In this document: positions 34,930 through 43,462 of the stretch, piece by piece
Layout of the letters: every line of letters begins with the position of its first letter
How positions within the stretch are numbered: the first letter of the stretch is position 1
Source of the DNA: Oceanobacillus_B kapialis
GTDB lineage: Bacteria > Bacillota > Bacilli > Bacillales > Amphibacillaceae
NCBI RefSeq assembly: GCF_042685265.1
Contig: NZ_JBHUMX010000041.1
Direction: 5' to 3' (one strand)
DNA: 64,000 nucleotides
Made by a program: the position numbers and the translations under genes
The notes under the pieces: generated by a model
What the model saw: the letters and a program-made list of their open reading frames with translations, nothing else
What the model was told of the DNA's origin: nothing
The model's database searches: none

Positions 34930-35601
34930 ATGAGAGAATACAAGAAAGCAGACCGAAGAATACGTAGAACGAAAGCGAACATGATGAAAGCATTTATTCA
35001 GCTTATGGAAGATAAGACTTATCATGCGATTACGGTTAAAGACATTGTAGAAAAGGCAGATTATAATCGAGCAACCTTCTACCGTCACTATCATTACAAG
35101 GAAGCATTAGTCGACGAACTGGAAAAGGAATTGATCAATGGGCTAGTGACCGCATTTCGCGCCCCCTACCTCCATAAAAATCATTTAAACATGGTTCAAC
35201 TATCTGTCAGTGATATTCAATTGTTCGATTATATTTTAGAACATGCGGATTTTTATAAGCTATGGAAGCATTCGGAAGGGATCCCCGGATTTGAAAAGCG
35301 GTTTATTCATACCGTTATTCAGCTGTTTAACGAGGATTTGAACCTGTTAACCTCAAAGGATGACCACATTAATGACCATCTATTTCAAACATATCGTGCG
35401 TATGGAATGTGGGGATTGATCTTAGACTGGATTAAAGATGACTTCCGGGCGTCCACTACTTATATGTCACGACAGCTTCTGCATATTTTCAACTACAATC
35501 CTCCTAAAATGTACAAAACAAAAGAATACCCTGCTTGTGAAAAGAAAAAGGCCCTGCATAAACAGGACCTCCTATCTAATCAGCACGGTATACTGAATTA
35601 A
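34930..35601 (+). CDS. TetR-family transcriptional regulator
   Basis: 223 residues. N-terminal helix-turn-helix domain (about 8-58) with KAFIQLMEDKTYHAITVKDIVEKADYNRATFYRHYHYK; the ligand-binding half is of the DhaS/YcnC-like type. ATAGGAGGGA precedes the ATG. It probably regulates itself and the divergent SDR. The last 26 bp overlap the convergent lipase gene. Confidence 0.9.
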   Translation: MREYKKADRRIRRTKANMMKAFIQLMEDKTYHAITVKDIVEKADYNRATFYRHYHYKEALVDELEKELINGLVTAFRAPYLHKNHLNMVQLSVSDIQLFDYILEHADFYKLWKHSEGIPGFEKRFIHTVIQLFNEDLNLLTSKDDHINDHLFQTYRAYGMWGLILDWIKDDFRASTTYMSRQLLHIFNYNPPKMYKTKEYPACEKKKALHKQDLLSNQHGILN

Positions 35602-37168
35602 TGAATGTTCGTTTGAACGCATTGCCTTCCTTTGTTAGACCTTCTACTTCTATGGTGACAACATAGCTTTGGTTTTCGTTTTGTAACGGAACGGTTTGTG
35701 ATAGGTTTGCATCATTCTCGTACGTGCGTACCTGTTCAGGAGTGGCACCAGATTCCTTTACATAATACGTTGCTTTCACTGTCTCTGGTTTCACCTGTGA
35801 TTTATCAACCGTGACCGTCTGGGTGAGGTTACTTTTATTAGTAAAGGCATCCGCTTCTACAGAAACAAGGTTTTCTCCCGTGTAGTCAGCAACGAGCAGG
35901 TAAGCATTCTCTTTACTGCTTTTAAGTCGTAGCTGCCATGTTCCTGTTTGCAAATTTTCTAATGCGATATGGTGGGAAATCGAATTAATAAAATAGCCTT
36001 CTTCATTTTCGGTTACTTTTGGAGTAATAGGGGTGGATTTTCCTGTTGGATCTAAAAGTTCGAGGCTTAGTAATGGTGCTGCTGAGAAAAGTTGGAGATT
36101 TGCCTTCTTGATGGATTCATCAATCGTAATTGGAAGAGCCTTCTCTTTTGCTTCGATCAATTCTCCTCCCGTGATCCATTGATTAAGGGGTGCTTTCTGT
36201 TGGATAGCTTCCTCGTGAATAGGAGTATGCTGGGTTAAACGAGCCAGGCTGTTATCGGAAATAACATTCTCAAATATAGGAAACGTATCACCAGATCGAA
36301 CAGTGGTATGATTCCAGTTGCCAATCTCTAAAAGTTCTCCTACAGGAAGATGGCTACTGCTTGCTGTCACAACGCCATCATTGTCTCCATAGCTGTTCAA
36401 ATACATACCACCAAACCAGGTTGAGGAAAACATCGAGCCCCAATCGGTTCCGCCAATTGTATAATAATCATGAGCGGAAGCAGCAGGCTCCACGTCTGTT
36501 ATGGAACGAAAATATTCCATATACCCTGTTTCTACGGCAGTGGTTCCTTCCCCTTGTGCACCAATTAAATCAGCAAGCCATCCTGCCCAACTGCTGTTCG
36601 CTAAATCTGCTAGCTGTGAGCCATGGTGTGGACTGGAGAGAGTAATAACATTCTCTACAAATTCTCCTGCGCCATAATAGGTGATGGCTGCATGTGTATC
36701 GACTCCACCTTTACTGTAAGCTATCACGGTAATGGGCTTATTGGAAAAATGTGCGGAGATTTCTTCTATCTTTTCTGCAAGGAGCTGGCCGTTTTCCCAC
36801 ATATCTGCCGAGGCACCGCCAGCATCATGTAGCTGGACAAATGCTGTCTGATAGCCTGCATCTAGTGCTGTTTGGTACATATCATTGTCCTCCCAAAAAA
36901 TCTGGGCAACATTGTTTAATCCTGGGACAAATAATAGGACGGGGGCATCTTCCTGTAAATTAGCTGGGGTATCCCCTGCATACCATTCCCCTGGTGTCTC
37001 GTCATTTCCGTTACTGCCTTTTCCACTGGGAGAGTAGACTGGACTATCCTGTTGCCATACTGGGGTTGGTGGGTGTGGAGCTAAGGGTTGTGCTAAAATC
37101 GTGTCACGCAAAAAGCCGAATAACAGAATGAGCAACAATGAGATCGAAATTCTTCCAAGTGTTTTCAC
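35576..37168 (-). CDS. Secreted alpha/beta-hydrolase (lipase/esterase-like)
   Basis: 530 residues, starting at GTG behind GAGGAGGTT. Signal peptide about 1-27. Hydrolase fold with PVLLFVPGLNNVAQIF and nucleophile Ser152 in AYSKGGVD; SSPHHGSQL follows. Candidate acid and base are in DNDGVVTASSSH and NWNHTTV. From about residue 330 there is a second, beta-rich domain probably involved in binding. Acts outside the cell on an unknown ester. Confidence 0.85.
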   Translation of the reverse strand: MKTLGRISISLLLILLFGFLRDTILAQPLAPHPPTPVWQQDSPVYSPSGKGSNGNDETPGEWYAGDTPANLQEDAPVLLFVPGLNNVAQIFWEDNDMYQTALDAGYQTAFVQLHDAGGASADMWENGQLLAEKIEEISAHFSNKPITVIAYSKGGVDTHAAITYYGAGEFVENVITLSSPHHGSQLADLANSSWAGWLADLIGAQGEGTTAVETGYMEYFRSITDVEPAASAHDYYTIGGTDWGSMFSSTWFGGMYLNSYGDNDGVVTASSSHLPVGELLEIGNWNHTTVRSGDTFPIFENVISDNSLARLTQHTPIHEEAIQQKAPLNQWITGGELIEAKEKALPITIDESIKKANLQLFSAAPLLSLELLDPTGKSTPITPKVTENEEGYFINSISHHIALENLQTGTWQLRLKSSKENAYLLVADYTGENLVSVEADAFTNKSNLTQTVTVDKSQVKPETVKATYYVKESGATPEQVRTYENDANLSQTVPLQNENQSYVVTIEVEGLTKEGNAFKRTFINSVYRAD

Positions 37169-37297
37169 TAGAGAACCTCCTCTTTTTTAGAACCCTTATT
37201 AGTTGATATGACACAGAATGCTTATCCTAGTACAGAATTGGGACAAATTAACCAGAGTTTTACATGGGTAGGTATTGTTTTTAATTTTAATGTAGCG

Positions 37298-37389
37298 AAT
37301 AAAGTGAAACTTCTTTTGGTGGGGGCTTCCCATCCTCCTCCAGTTAGTTGAACGAATCGGGCCTTTACTGCCAGTTACGACGGGATAAA
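37298..37389. repeat. Short modular repeat, copy A (single-core form)
   Basis: Begins ATAAAGTGAAACTTC and ends ACTGCCAGTTA..GGGATAAA. It shares TAGTTGAACGAATCGGG with copy B. It lacks the second half-palindrome present in B and C. The rest of the 37169-37690 gap shows no supportable gene. Confidence 0.7.
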
Positions 37390-37690
37390 AATGATGAGAA
37401 AAGAAGGCGCTATATAGTTGGCGGTACAGTAAATTTTTCATTCCCCGCTACCTTCAACTTTACTTTATCCTTGTCCTTGTAGCACTGTCAAACCAATATG
37501 GAATATTTTACAGGGATTTAACACGTAGTTTATAAAGGGAGTTTTAAAGGAGGTGTATTTAGTGGTACATCACCTAATATGTAGGATTAGATGATGGGAG
37601 ATGTGTTATAAAATAGAGGTAGAGGTTGCTATTTCCTATTAGAGCATGTGTATATGAAAGAGTTTCGTAGGTATAGTTTAGTGTTGTAAA

Positions 37691-38206
37691 TTAATATACT
37701 ACAATTTTTTCAGCAACCTCTTTACCATCTCCTTTTTGGTTAACCCAAACCTTTACATTATCTTCTAATGTTAACTCATTAAATGTATTTACGGCCCCCT
37801 CTATCACGGTCGAATCGTTAATGAAAACCTCATAAATCGGATAGGAAGCTTCCGGGTCAGTAGCAGGTGGTGCGATATGAATACTGGATTCCGTAATGTC
37901 ATAGATAAAGTGAAACTTCATTTGGTGGGGGGGTTCCCTTCCTCCCCAGCAAATGTTAGTTGAACGAATCGGGCCTTTACTGGCAGTTGATCCCCCGCTT
38001 AGAATGCATGATTGTTTCCCGCATTTTTGAAGTGGGGGGCTTACTGCCAGTTAATGCGGGATAAATACATTTTGATAATCGGGAAGATTGTCTTGTTGGC
38101 CAAGGTTTACATTTTCCTGTCTGGTAGAAAGACGATCGATTCATTGTTCTTTAACGCAGCCAACTAATAGGAATAAAAATAGTGAAACAATTGTAAAGTA
38201 TCTCAT
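37691..38206 (-). pseudogene. Small lipoprotein gene with a premature stop and a repeat insertion
   Basis: From an ATG at 38206 the frame codes for MRYFTIVSLFLFLLVGCVKEQ-type signal with lipobox LVGC, then TGA at 38141. The same frame continues to about 38066, where copy B of the modular repeat begins. Beyond the repeat (37903 downward) the frame resumes and runs to a stop at 37691, ending KVWVNQKGDGKEVAEKIVVY. Removing 156 bp together with one of two flanking GATAAA copies joins the halves in frame. The C-terminal part resembles the small DUF3221/YobA-like domain, tentatively. Confidence 0.65.
37904..38065. repeat. Short modular repeat, copy B (long form, inside a lipoprotein gene)
   Basis: Flanked by GATAAA at 37904-37909 and 38060-38065. 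An inverted repeat (ACTGGCAGT at 37979-37987 with ACTGCCAGT at 38043-38051) encloses a second pair, CCCCCGCTT and AAGTGGGGGG. The left half matches copy A. Size and structure resemble a MITE or REP-type element without coding capacity. Confidence 0.75.
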
Positions 38207-38252
38207 CTAAACACCCACTTTCGTTTTATCGTTCACCTTACGAAGTGCGACC

Positions 38253-38804
38253 TTACAACACCAACCCCTTCTTCTTTGCATCCGCATCCAAACTTGCGCT
38301 AATTGCTACACCCGCTCCTATGCCAAGTGGTAATCCGATGCCGATATTATCGAATATCAGTAGGCCAAGTACAATTCCTAAACTAGTGCCAATCGACATG
38401 TAAATACTTAAATAATACCCACTTGTTACAAGCTTATGCTGTTTTATTAAATGGGAACTGATTTTGTCGATTGTTTGCTTGTGTTGCTTGAAATCTTCTT
38501 CTGTCAGAGAATGTTGTTTTTCCTTTAGTTGCAAGATGTGCTCTTCAAATTCAATAAAGTATTGCTTGCATACTGCACAATCATCTGAATGAGAACGCAA
38601 TTTTTGCACAATGCGCTTACACTTATCTAATTCTAGTTTTGTGGCGACTTGTTCATCACTATTTTTTTGGAGTTCTTCTAAAGCAGCGATCAGCTTATGC
38701 TCGCTTTGGCTCGTTATGGAAAGTGAAAAAGGAGTACAAACAATAGTAGATTTGTACTCCTTCAGAAAGCTTACAATATATGAATCATCGTTTGAATGTA
38801 GCAT
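38253..38804 (-). CDS. Membrane protein of unknown function
   Basis: 183 residues. A long hydrophilic, helix-prone region (about 35-125) with DDCAVCKQYF (a CxxC pair), followed by two membrane segments with GIGLPLGIGAGVAISASLDA. It overlaps the upstream gene by 34 bp, suggesting translational coupling. I do not recognise the family. Confidence 0.65.
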   Translation of the reverse strand: MLHSNDDSYIVSFLKEYKSTIVCTPFSLSITSQSEHKLIAALEELQKNSDEQVATKLELDKCKRIVQKLRSHSDDCAVCKQYFIEFEEHILQLKEKQHSLTEEDFKQHKQTIDKISSHLIKQHKLVTSGYYLSIYMSIGTSLGIVLGLLIFDNIGIGLPLGIGAGVAISASLDADAKKKGLVL

Positions 38805-40180
38805 TGTACTAGAATATAAAAAACGATGGCGTAACCGAGGTTAAATTTGATGCCATTTTTAAAACCATTCAACCCATTGGAAGCACTCAACACGATGACT
38901 GGCATGATAAGTGGGGAAAGCAAGATAGAAATAACGCTTCCTGATGTCACCGCAAGTACAATGAGTTCAGGTGGATATGGCAGTGCAATGGATTCCAAAA
39001 TTCCCGCTACAAGCACCATTACTGTCAGTGGACCAAGCCCCAGGAAACCGAGCAATATGACGATGAATGGGAGTAGATAAAGGAAGTTTAGAAACGGGAT
39101 GTGCCCCTGTAAATAATAGACTCCATCTACAACCGCCGTACCAAAGCCAGTCTGGTTAAGGGCAAATATCAGAACGCCCGCGCTTAGCATAATACTAAGT
39201 TGGTAGGATTGCTTCAGCATCCCCGCTTCTACGTAATGGCGCGTTTCTTCCATGAATTTTCCTGGGCGCCTTTTTATTCCATAGTATAGTAGACTCCATA
39301 AGAAAATAACGATTGGTATTGTAATCATTAATTTTAAGGAAAAAATGCCATGTAACGCAAAAATCGTCCCAAATAACGTTACAAACAAAAGCAGAAACTC
39401 TTTAACTAGTTTTTTATTAACCTTGGTTGAAGTTGACCCTCGTATAATTCCTGCAATTTTCCCTTGTAATACGTCGGTGATATGAAGTCCATATTTCTTT
39501 TCCTGTCTGGTGGAAAAAGCAACCGATATCACAATCCCTAAAGCTGCGATGAGCAATCCTTGGAGGATGGCAAGCCATAGCGATGCATTCATCGTCTCCA
39601 CAGCAAAGATAAAACTTGGTATGCTGACAACCCACATGGTCGACAGGGCAAATGAACGGAGCACCGCCGTCCCCTTAAAGTTTTCCCAACCTTCTCCCTT
39701 CTCCTCTTTCAATATTCCATTAATGAATTGATACACCATCGGAATAGCGCCAAATAGTAAAAAATAAGAAATAATCTGCGTGAATATCATGACAGCAGAA
39801 TAAAATTTTCTACTTGTATCAATTGCGTGGTGCGCGCGGGAAAGGATTGCTTCCATATATGGTTCACCACGCAACACCCAGCTAATCATCGGCACAATGA
39901 TCAGTAAGCCGATAATATCCCGCATTTGCAGAAAACCCGTTTCCAAACCGGAAAATGTTAAGTTGCCTGTGTATACCAGAACCCCTATCCCAATTAGGAA
40001 AAGCATTAGCGGTAGCTTGAAGCTTTTCAAACCGAAGCGAAGGAAGGCAAACAGCAAGATTGCGAACCCACTCATTGCTAAAATGACCAGCAGAAAATCT
40101 GAAAGAAAGAAATAGGTTATAAAATGTAAAATGGCATAAATCACCGTAGCGATTCGCAGTCCAAAGGCAATTATTTTCAT
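38771..40180 (-). CDS. Polytopic membrane protein, probable permease of unknown substrate
   Basis: 469 residues from the ATG at 40180, which follows AGAGGAGTT. About twelve membrane segments. Features such as FGLKSFKLPLMLFLIGIGV and the C-terminal SGSVISILLSPLIMPVIVLSASN suggest an ion-transporter-like fold, but there is no clear family call. It forms a two-gene unit with the downstream unknown membrane protein. Confidence 0.7.
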   Translation of the reverse strand: MKIIAFGLRIATVIYAILHFITYFFLSDFLLVILAMSGFAILLFAFLRFGLKSFKLPLMLFLIGIGVLVYTGNLTFSGLETGFLQMRDIIGLLIIVPMISWVLRGEPYMEAILSRAHHAIDTSRKFYSAVMIFTQIISYFLLFGAIPMVYQFINGILKEEKGEGWENFKGTAVLRSFALSTMWVVSIPSFIFAVETMNASLWLAILQGLLIAALGIVISVAFSTRQEKKYGLHITDVLQGKIAGIIRGSTSTKVNKKLVKEFLLLFVTLFGTIFALHGIFSLKLMITIPIVIFLWSLLYYGIKRRPGKFMEETRHYVEAGMLKQSYQLSIMLSAGVLIFALNQTGFGTAVVDGVYYLQGHIPFLNFLYLLPFIVILLGFLGLGPLTVMVLVAGILESIALPYPPELIVLAVTSGSVISILLSPLIMPVIVLSASNGLNGFKNGIKFNLGYAIVFYILVQCYIQTMIHIL

Positions 40181-40291
40181 TGTGTTAACTCCTCTTCGTA
40201 GCAATCTATCCATTAATAGCATAGACCTTTTTCATCTTTGGCTCAAGCTAATGGGGTTGATTTAAGGCGAGGGGTTGTTCACTTTGGAGGG

Positions 40292-40535
40292 GTGTGGTTT
40301 CTTTTGGGGCGTGTGGTTTCACTTTTGGGGCGTGTGGTTTCACTTTTGGGGCGTGTGGTTTCACTTTTGGGGCGTGCGGTTTCACTTTTGGGGCGTGTGG
40401 TTTCACTTTGAGGGCGTGTGGTTTCAATTTTGGGGCGTGTGGTTTCACTTTTGGGGGTGTGTGGTTTCACTTTTGCGGCGTGTGGTTTCACTTTTGGGGT
40501 GTGTGGTTTCACTTTTGCGACGTGGCGATTCATTT
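40292..40535. repeat. 21-bp tandem array 5 (GTGTGGTTTC core, about 12 units)
   Basis: GTGTGGTTTCACTTTTGGGGC recurs with 21-bp spacing from 40311 to about 40522, with single-base slips at the ends. The core is unrelated to the GGTYGATTG arrays. Units are more alike than in those arrays. Frames reading FWGVWFH on one strand and KPHAPKV on the other are by-products. It lies between divergent genes and directly next to copy C of the modular repeat. Confidence 0.9.
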
Positions 40536-40546
40536 TAATACTTTCA

Positions 40547-40661
40547 ATATAGTGAGACTTCATTTGGTGGGGAGTTACTGGCAGTTGTCCCCCCCACTTA
40601 GAATGTTTGATTTCCCACCTTCTTGATGTGGGGGGCTTACTGCCAGTTTAGGCTGGATAAA
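40547..40661. repeat. Short modular repeat, copy C (hairpin form)
   Basis: Starts ATAGTGAGACTTCATTTGGTGGGG and ends GGATAAA. ACTGGCAGT (40577-40585) and ACTGCCAGT (40639-40647) are inverted partners enclosing CCCCCCAC / GTGGGGGG. It lacks the TTGAACGAATCGGG module of A and B. Confidence 0.72.
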
Positions 40662-40757
40662 TATTTTTATTTAAACCTTTTGACCTAGACAACTTCTATA
40701 ACCTGGTAAGCAGCATAGCATAGTAAAGTGTGTAAACGACATCAGGGAGGGACAGAA

Positions 40758-41213
40758 ATGCCGAGTGGAGTTCATCAGCTGGAAGTGGATCTTCCCATTC
40801 GTAATACGTGGTCGTTTGTGAGTAATATTACGAATTGGGCAACCTTGGTTCCGGGTTATGTGGAACATGAAATTCTAAATGAGAGGCAATCAACATGGAC
40901 ATTTCGTGGGGATGCAGGCGTGGTACATAAAACGGTGTGCCTCAAAATTGATATTCAGGAATGGGTGGAACCTGCACGTATCTCCTTTACTCTCAAAGGA
41001 TTAAATGAAAATTTTTCCGGCGATGGCTATTTTCATGCAGAGGAATTATCAAAATCAACAGTTAAAATGACCGGCTACCTGCATATAACAGCCAAAGGGC
41101 TGATTGGGCCGATGGTAAACACCATGCTACGGACCATGCTTCCGCGGACCACGAAGGAATTTACAGAAGCCGTGGTGAGAAAAATGCAACGTGCAGAAGC
41201 TGTTGCACGATAA
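40758..41213 (+). CDS. SRPBCC/CoxG-family protein
   Basis: 151 residues from the ATG at 40758, after AGGGAGGG. START-like fold: SGVHQLEVDLPIRNTWSFVSNITNWATLVPGYVEHEIL at the start, matching the CoxG/polyketide-cyclase group that binds lipids or hydrophobic ligands. No CO-dehydrogenase genes are nearby, so it is likely a stand-alone member of the superfamily. Confidence 0.82.
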   Translation: MPSGVHQLEVDLPIRNTWSFVSNITNWATLVPGYVEHEILNERQSTWTFRGDAGVVHKTVCLKIDIQEWVEPARISFTLKGLNENFSGDGYFHAEELSKSTVKMTGYLHITAKGLIGPMVNTMLRTMLPRTTKEFTEAVVRKMQRAEAVAR

Positions 41214-41221
41214 AGAATAGG

Positions 41222-41245
41222 AAAGATTACCGTCATGGTAGTCTT
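41222..41245 (+). terminator. Terminator of the SRPBCC gene
   Basis: AAAGATTACC pairs with GGTAGTCTTT (one G-U) around GTCAT, followed by TTTTCTT. Confidence 0.75.
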
Positions 41246-41338
41246 TTTCTTATGCCTTTATAAGAGGGGTGTTTTACTCTCCGTGCTCCTAATGATAAAA
41301 TATATCAGTCATCAGTTTCTATATGAAGGAGATTTTAT

Positions 41339-42205
41339 ATGAATACATTACATAGAAATCGTGCAGTGAATGATGCGTTGAAGATCATTCTTGGTGCTAC
41401 CCTTGTTGCATTAAGCTATAACCTCTTTTTACTTCCTTCAAAGCTTGCTGCGGGTGGAATATCTGGTATTAGTACGATTTTATTCGAATTATATGGGTTA
41501 AGCCCAGCCTATACGCAAATGCTTATTAACATCCCAATTTTCATTATCGGCTGGATCGCCATGGGGAAGAGTTTTAGTTGGAAAACACTGATTGGTACGT
41601 TTTGGGTACCGTTTATTATCTGGCTTTCTGCTGATATTCCATATACGGTAACAAATCCATTGCTCGGTGCGCTATATGGGGGAATTGTTCTTGGTACAGG
41701 ACTGGGCATTGTTTATAAAGGAAATGGCTCCACTGGTGGAACAGCCGCTATTGCTCAAGTCGTCAAAAAATTCACAGGGATATCGAGCGGCTATTCCCAG
41801 CTTATTGTAGATGGATTTGTCGTCATTGCTTCGATTATTGTATTTAATCTAGAGTTAACATTGTTTGCTTTAATGGCCATTTATGTTACAAGCAAAACGA
41901 TAGATATTGTCCAGCTGCGCACCTCTGCCACAAAGCTGATTATGATTATCACAGAGGAAGAAGAGAAAATCCAGCAACTTATTCGTGATGGAATCGACCG
42001 AGGAATTACGAAGGTGCGCTCGGTTGGCGGCTATTCCAATAAGAATAAAACAATGATTTTATGTGTGACAGAGCAGCAAGAAGCTGTACAGTTAAAGCGT
42101 ATTTTACAAAAGGAAGAGCCTGATTCGTTTGTAATATTTATCAATGCTTCTGAAATACTAGGTCGCGGCTTTTCGTTGGACAAGTATTATGGGCAGAAGT
42201 TGTAG
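41339..42205 (+). CDS. YitT-family membrane protein
   Basis: 288 residues: five membrane segments of the YitT (DUF161) domain in the first 170, including NLFLLPSKLAAGGISGISTIL and GNGSTGGTAAIAQV, followed by a cytoplasmic DUF2179 domain (about 195-285). Widespread in Bacillales; function unresolved. AAGGAG precedes the ATG. Confidence 0.9.
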   Translation: MNTLHRNRAVNDALKIILGATLVALSYNLFLLPSKLAAGGISGISTILFELYGLSPAYTQMLINIPIFIIGWIAMGKSFSWKTLIGTFWVPFIIWLSADIPYTVTNPLLGALYGGIVLGTGLGIVYKGNGSTGGTAAIAQVVKKFTGISSGYSQLIVDGFVVIASIIVFNLELTLFALMAIYVTSKTIDIVQLRTSATKLIMIITEEEEKIQQLIRDGIDRGITKVRSVGGYSNKNKTMILCVTEQQEAVQLKRILQKEEPDSFVIFINASEILGRGFSLDKYYGQKL

Positions 42206-42289
42206 CTGAGGTGAGTTAGCGATTTGTTTGTGGCGGGTGGCTGAGTGGTGTGGCGGGAGTTTTCTTACTTGGTGCGGTAGTTTGGGGGG

Positions 42290-42362
42290 TGCTGCGCTAC
42301 TTCAAGCTGTTGCTGCGCCACTTCTCAAACTTGCGTCACTTGATCGAGCGTTGCACTCCTCC
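42290..42362. repeat. Degenerate three- to four-unit repeat with 20-21-bp spacing
   Basis: TGCTGCGCTACTTC (42290), TGCTGCGCCACTTC (42311) and TGCGTCACTTG (42332) are spaced 21 bp, with a last TGCACTCC at 42352 after 20. It is much GC-richer than its surroundings. It may be a decayed array of the same 21-bp type. Confidence 0.45.
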
Positions 42363-42372
42363 TTCCACCATC

Positions 42373-42406
42373 AAACAAGCCGCCCTCACGAGGAGGCGGC
42401 TTGTTT
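42373..42406. terminator. Bidirectional terminator between yitT-like gene and ilvA
   Basis: A perfect 12-bp stem AAACAAGCCGCC / GGCGGCTTGTTT with a 10-nt loop. It ends one base before the ilvA stop codon, and both outer sides provide U-tracts. Confidence 0.88.
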
Positions 42407-43462
42407 TTATGCGGGATGATGCAGGCGTCCTGCCATATGTTGAATTTTTGCCATGGTGCTGATATCCATGTTGCCCCCACTGACGATGACGCCGAGATGT
42501 CTTGATTTAATATGTTGATGGTGGGCGAACAAGGCTGCGATGGCGGCAGCTCCTGCGCCTTCCATTAGCGTTTTGTTTCGTTCGAGCATGTAGACGATTG
42601 CGGAGGCAATTTCTTCATCACTCACGGTGAGGATGTCATCCACATACTCTCTGATGATTGGTAAAGTGTGCTTGCCAGGCTGCTTGACGGCAATGCCTTC
42701 TGCTATTGTGCTAACGGATTGTAACCTGACGTCTTTTTCCTTATGAAAGCTGTCATACATGGCGCTTGCTCCTTCTGCCTGGACACCGATCACTCTTATA
42801 TTACGGTTTACATATTTTGCGGCGACTGCTATACCGCTAATTAATCCACCGCCGCCAATTGGCACAAGAATGGTATCGATTCGATCCTCTTGTTTGAGCA
42901 TTTCCATGGCGATTGTTCCTTGGCCTGCCATGACATCATAGTCATCAAAAGGATGAATATAAACAGCCCCAGTCTGCATCTGCCTTTTTAGTGATGCTTC
43001 ATAGGCCTCTTGAAAAGATTCTCCTGTTAGCACAATTTCTGCTCCATAGTTTTTTGTTGCTTGCACCTTAGCGGCGGGTGTTTTTTCTGCCATGAAGATG
43101 GTTGCCTTGACTCCGAGCTTTGCTGCGGCGTAGGCAACTCCTTGAGCATGGTTTCCTGCCGATGCGGTGATGACGCCCTTTTTCCGTTGTTGCTTCGATA
43201 ATTGCATTAATTTAAATGTTGCACCTCTAAATTTAAAGGCACCTGTCTTTTGTTGGTTTTCCATTTTAAAATAGACGTTTTTCTCTACTAGTTGGTTTGT
43301 AGTTTCTGACGTCATAAGTGGTGTTTGGTGTACAATAGGACGCAATATTCCTAATGCCGTATGAACCTTTTCACCTGTTAAGCAATCCCCAATGGTTTCA
43401 CACTCCTTGGTAGTTGTTTCCTTCTTACCTCTTCGTTTCAAATGCAGCAATCTTATCCTCAT
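42407..43462 (-). CDS. ilvA: Threonine dehydratase without regulatory domain
   Basis: 351 residues from the first ATG. PLP lysine Lys77 in KTGAFKFRGA, SAGNHAQGVAYAA, and the PLP phosphate loop VPIGGGGLISG. It ends shortly after the catalytic domain, with no ACT domain as found in biosynthetic IlvA. It makes 2-oxobutanoate for isoleucine. The start is uncertain: the ATG overlaps leuD by 38 bp without a clear site, while AAGGAG lies further in at about 43405, near possible non-ATG starts. Confidence 0.9.
   Translation of the reverse strand: MRIRLLHLKRRGKKETTTKECETIGDCLTGEKVHTALGILRPIVHQTPLMTSETTNQLVEKNVYFKMENQQKTGAFKFRGATFKLMQLSKQQRKKGVITASAGNHAQGVAYAAAKLGVKATIFMAEKTPAAKVQATKNYGAEIVLTGESFQEAYEASLKRQMQTGAVYIHPFDDYDVMAGQGTIAMEMLKQEDRIDTILVPIGGGGLISGIAVAAKYVNRNIRVIGVQAEGASAMYDSFHKEKDVRLQSVSTIAEGIAVKQPGKHTLPIIREYVDDILTVSDEEIASAIVYMLERNKTLMEGAGAAAIAALFAHHQHIKSRHLGVIVSGGNMDISTMAKIQHMAGRLHHPA

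Noticed and set aside
37199..37441. 80-codon minus-strand ORF through repeat A
   Set aside because: Composition is that of the repeat and AT-rich flank; no ribosome site.
37562..37594. GTG mini-ORF of 10 codons after AAAGGAGGTGTATTTA
   Set aside because: The ribosome site is excellent but the peptide is only ten residues with no partner gene; the site also pairs with the following TACATCACCT as a hairpin. Not enough support.
42228..42462. Plus-strand ORFs in the GC-rich yitT-ilvA gap
   Set aside because: They run through the terminator into the antisense of ilvA and lack starts; better explained as a degenerate repeat.
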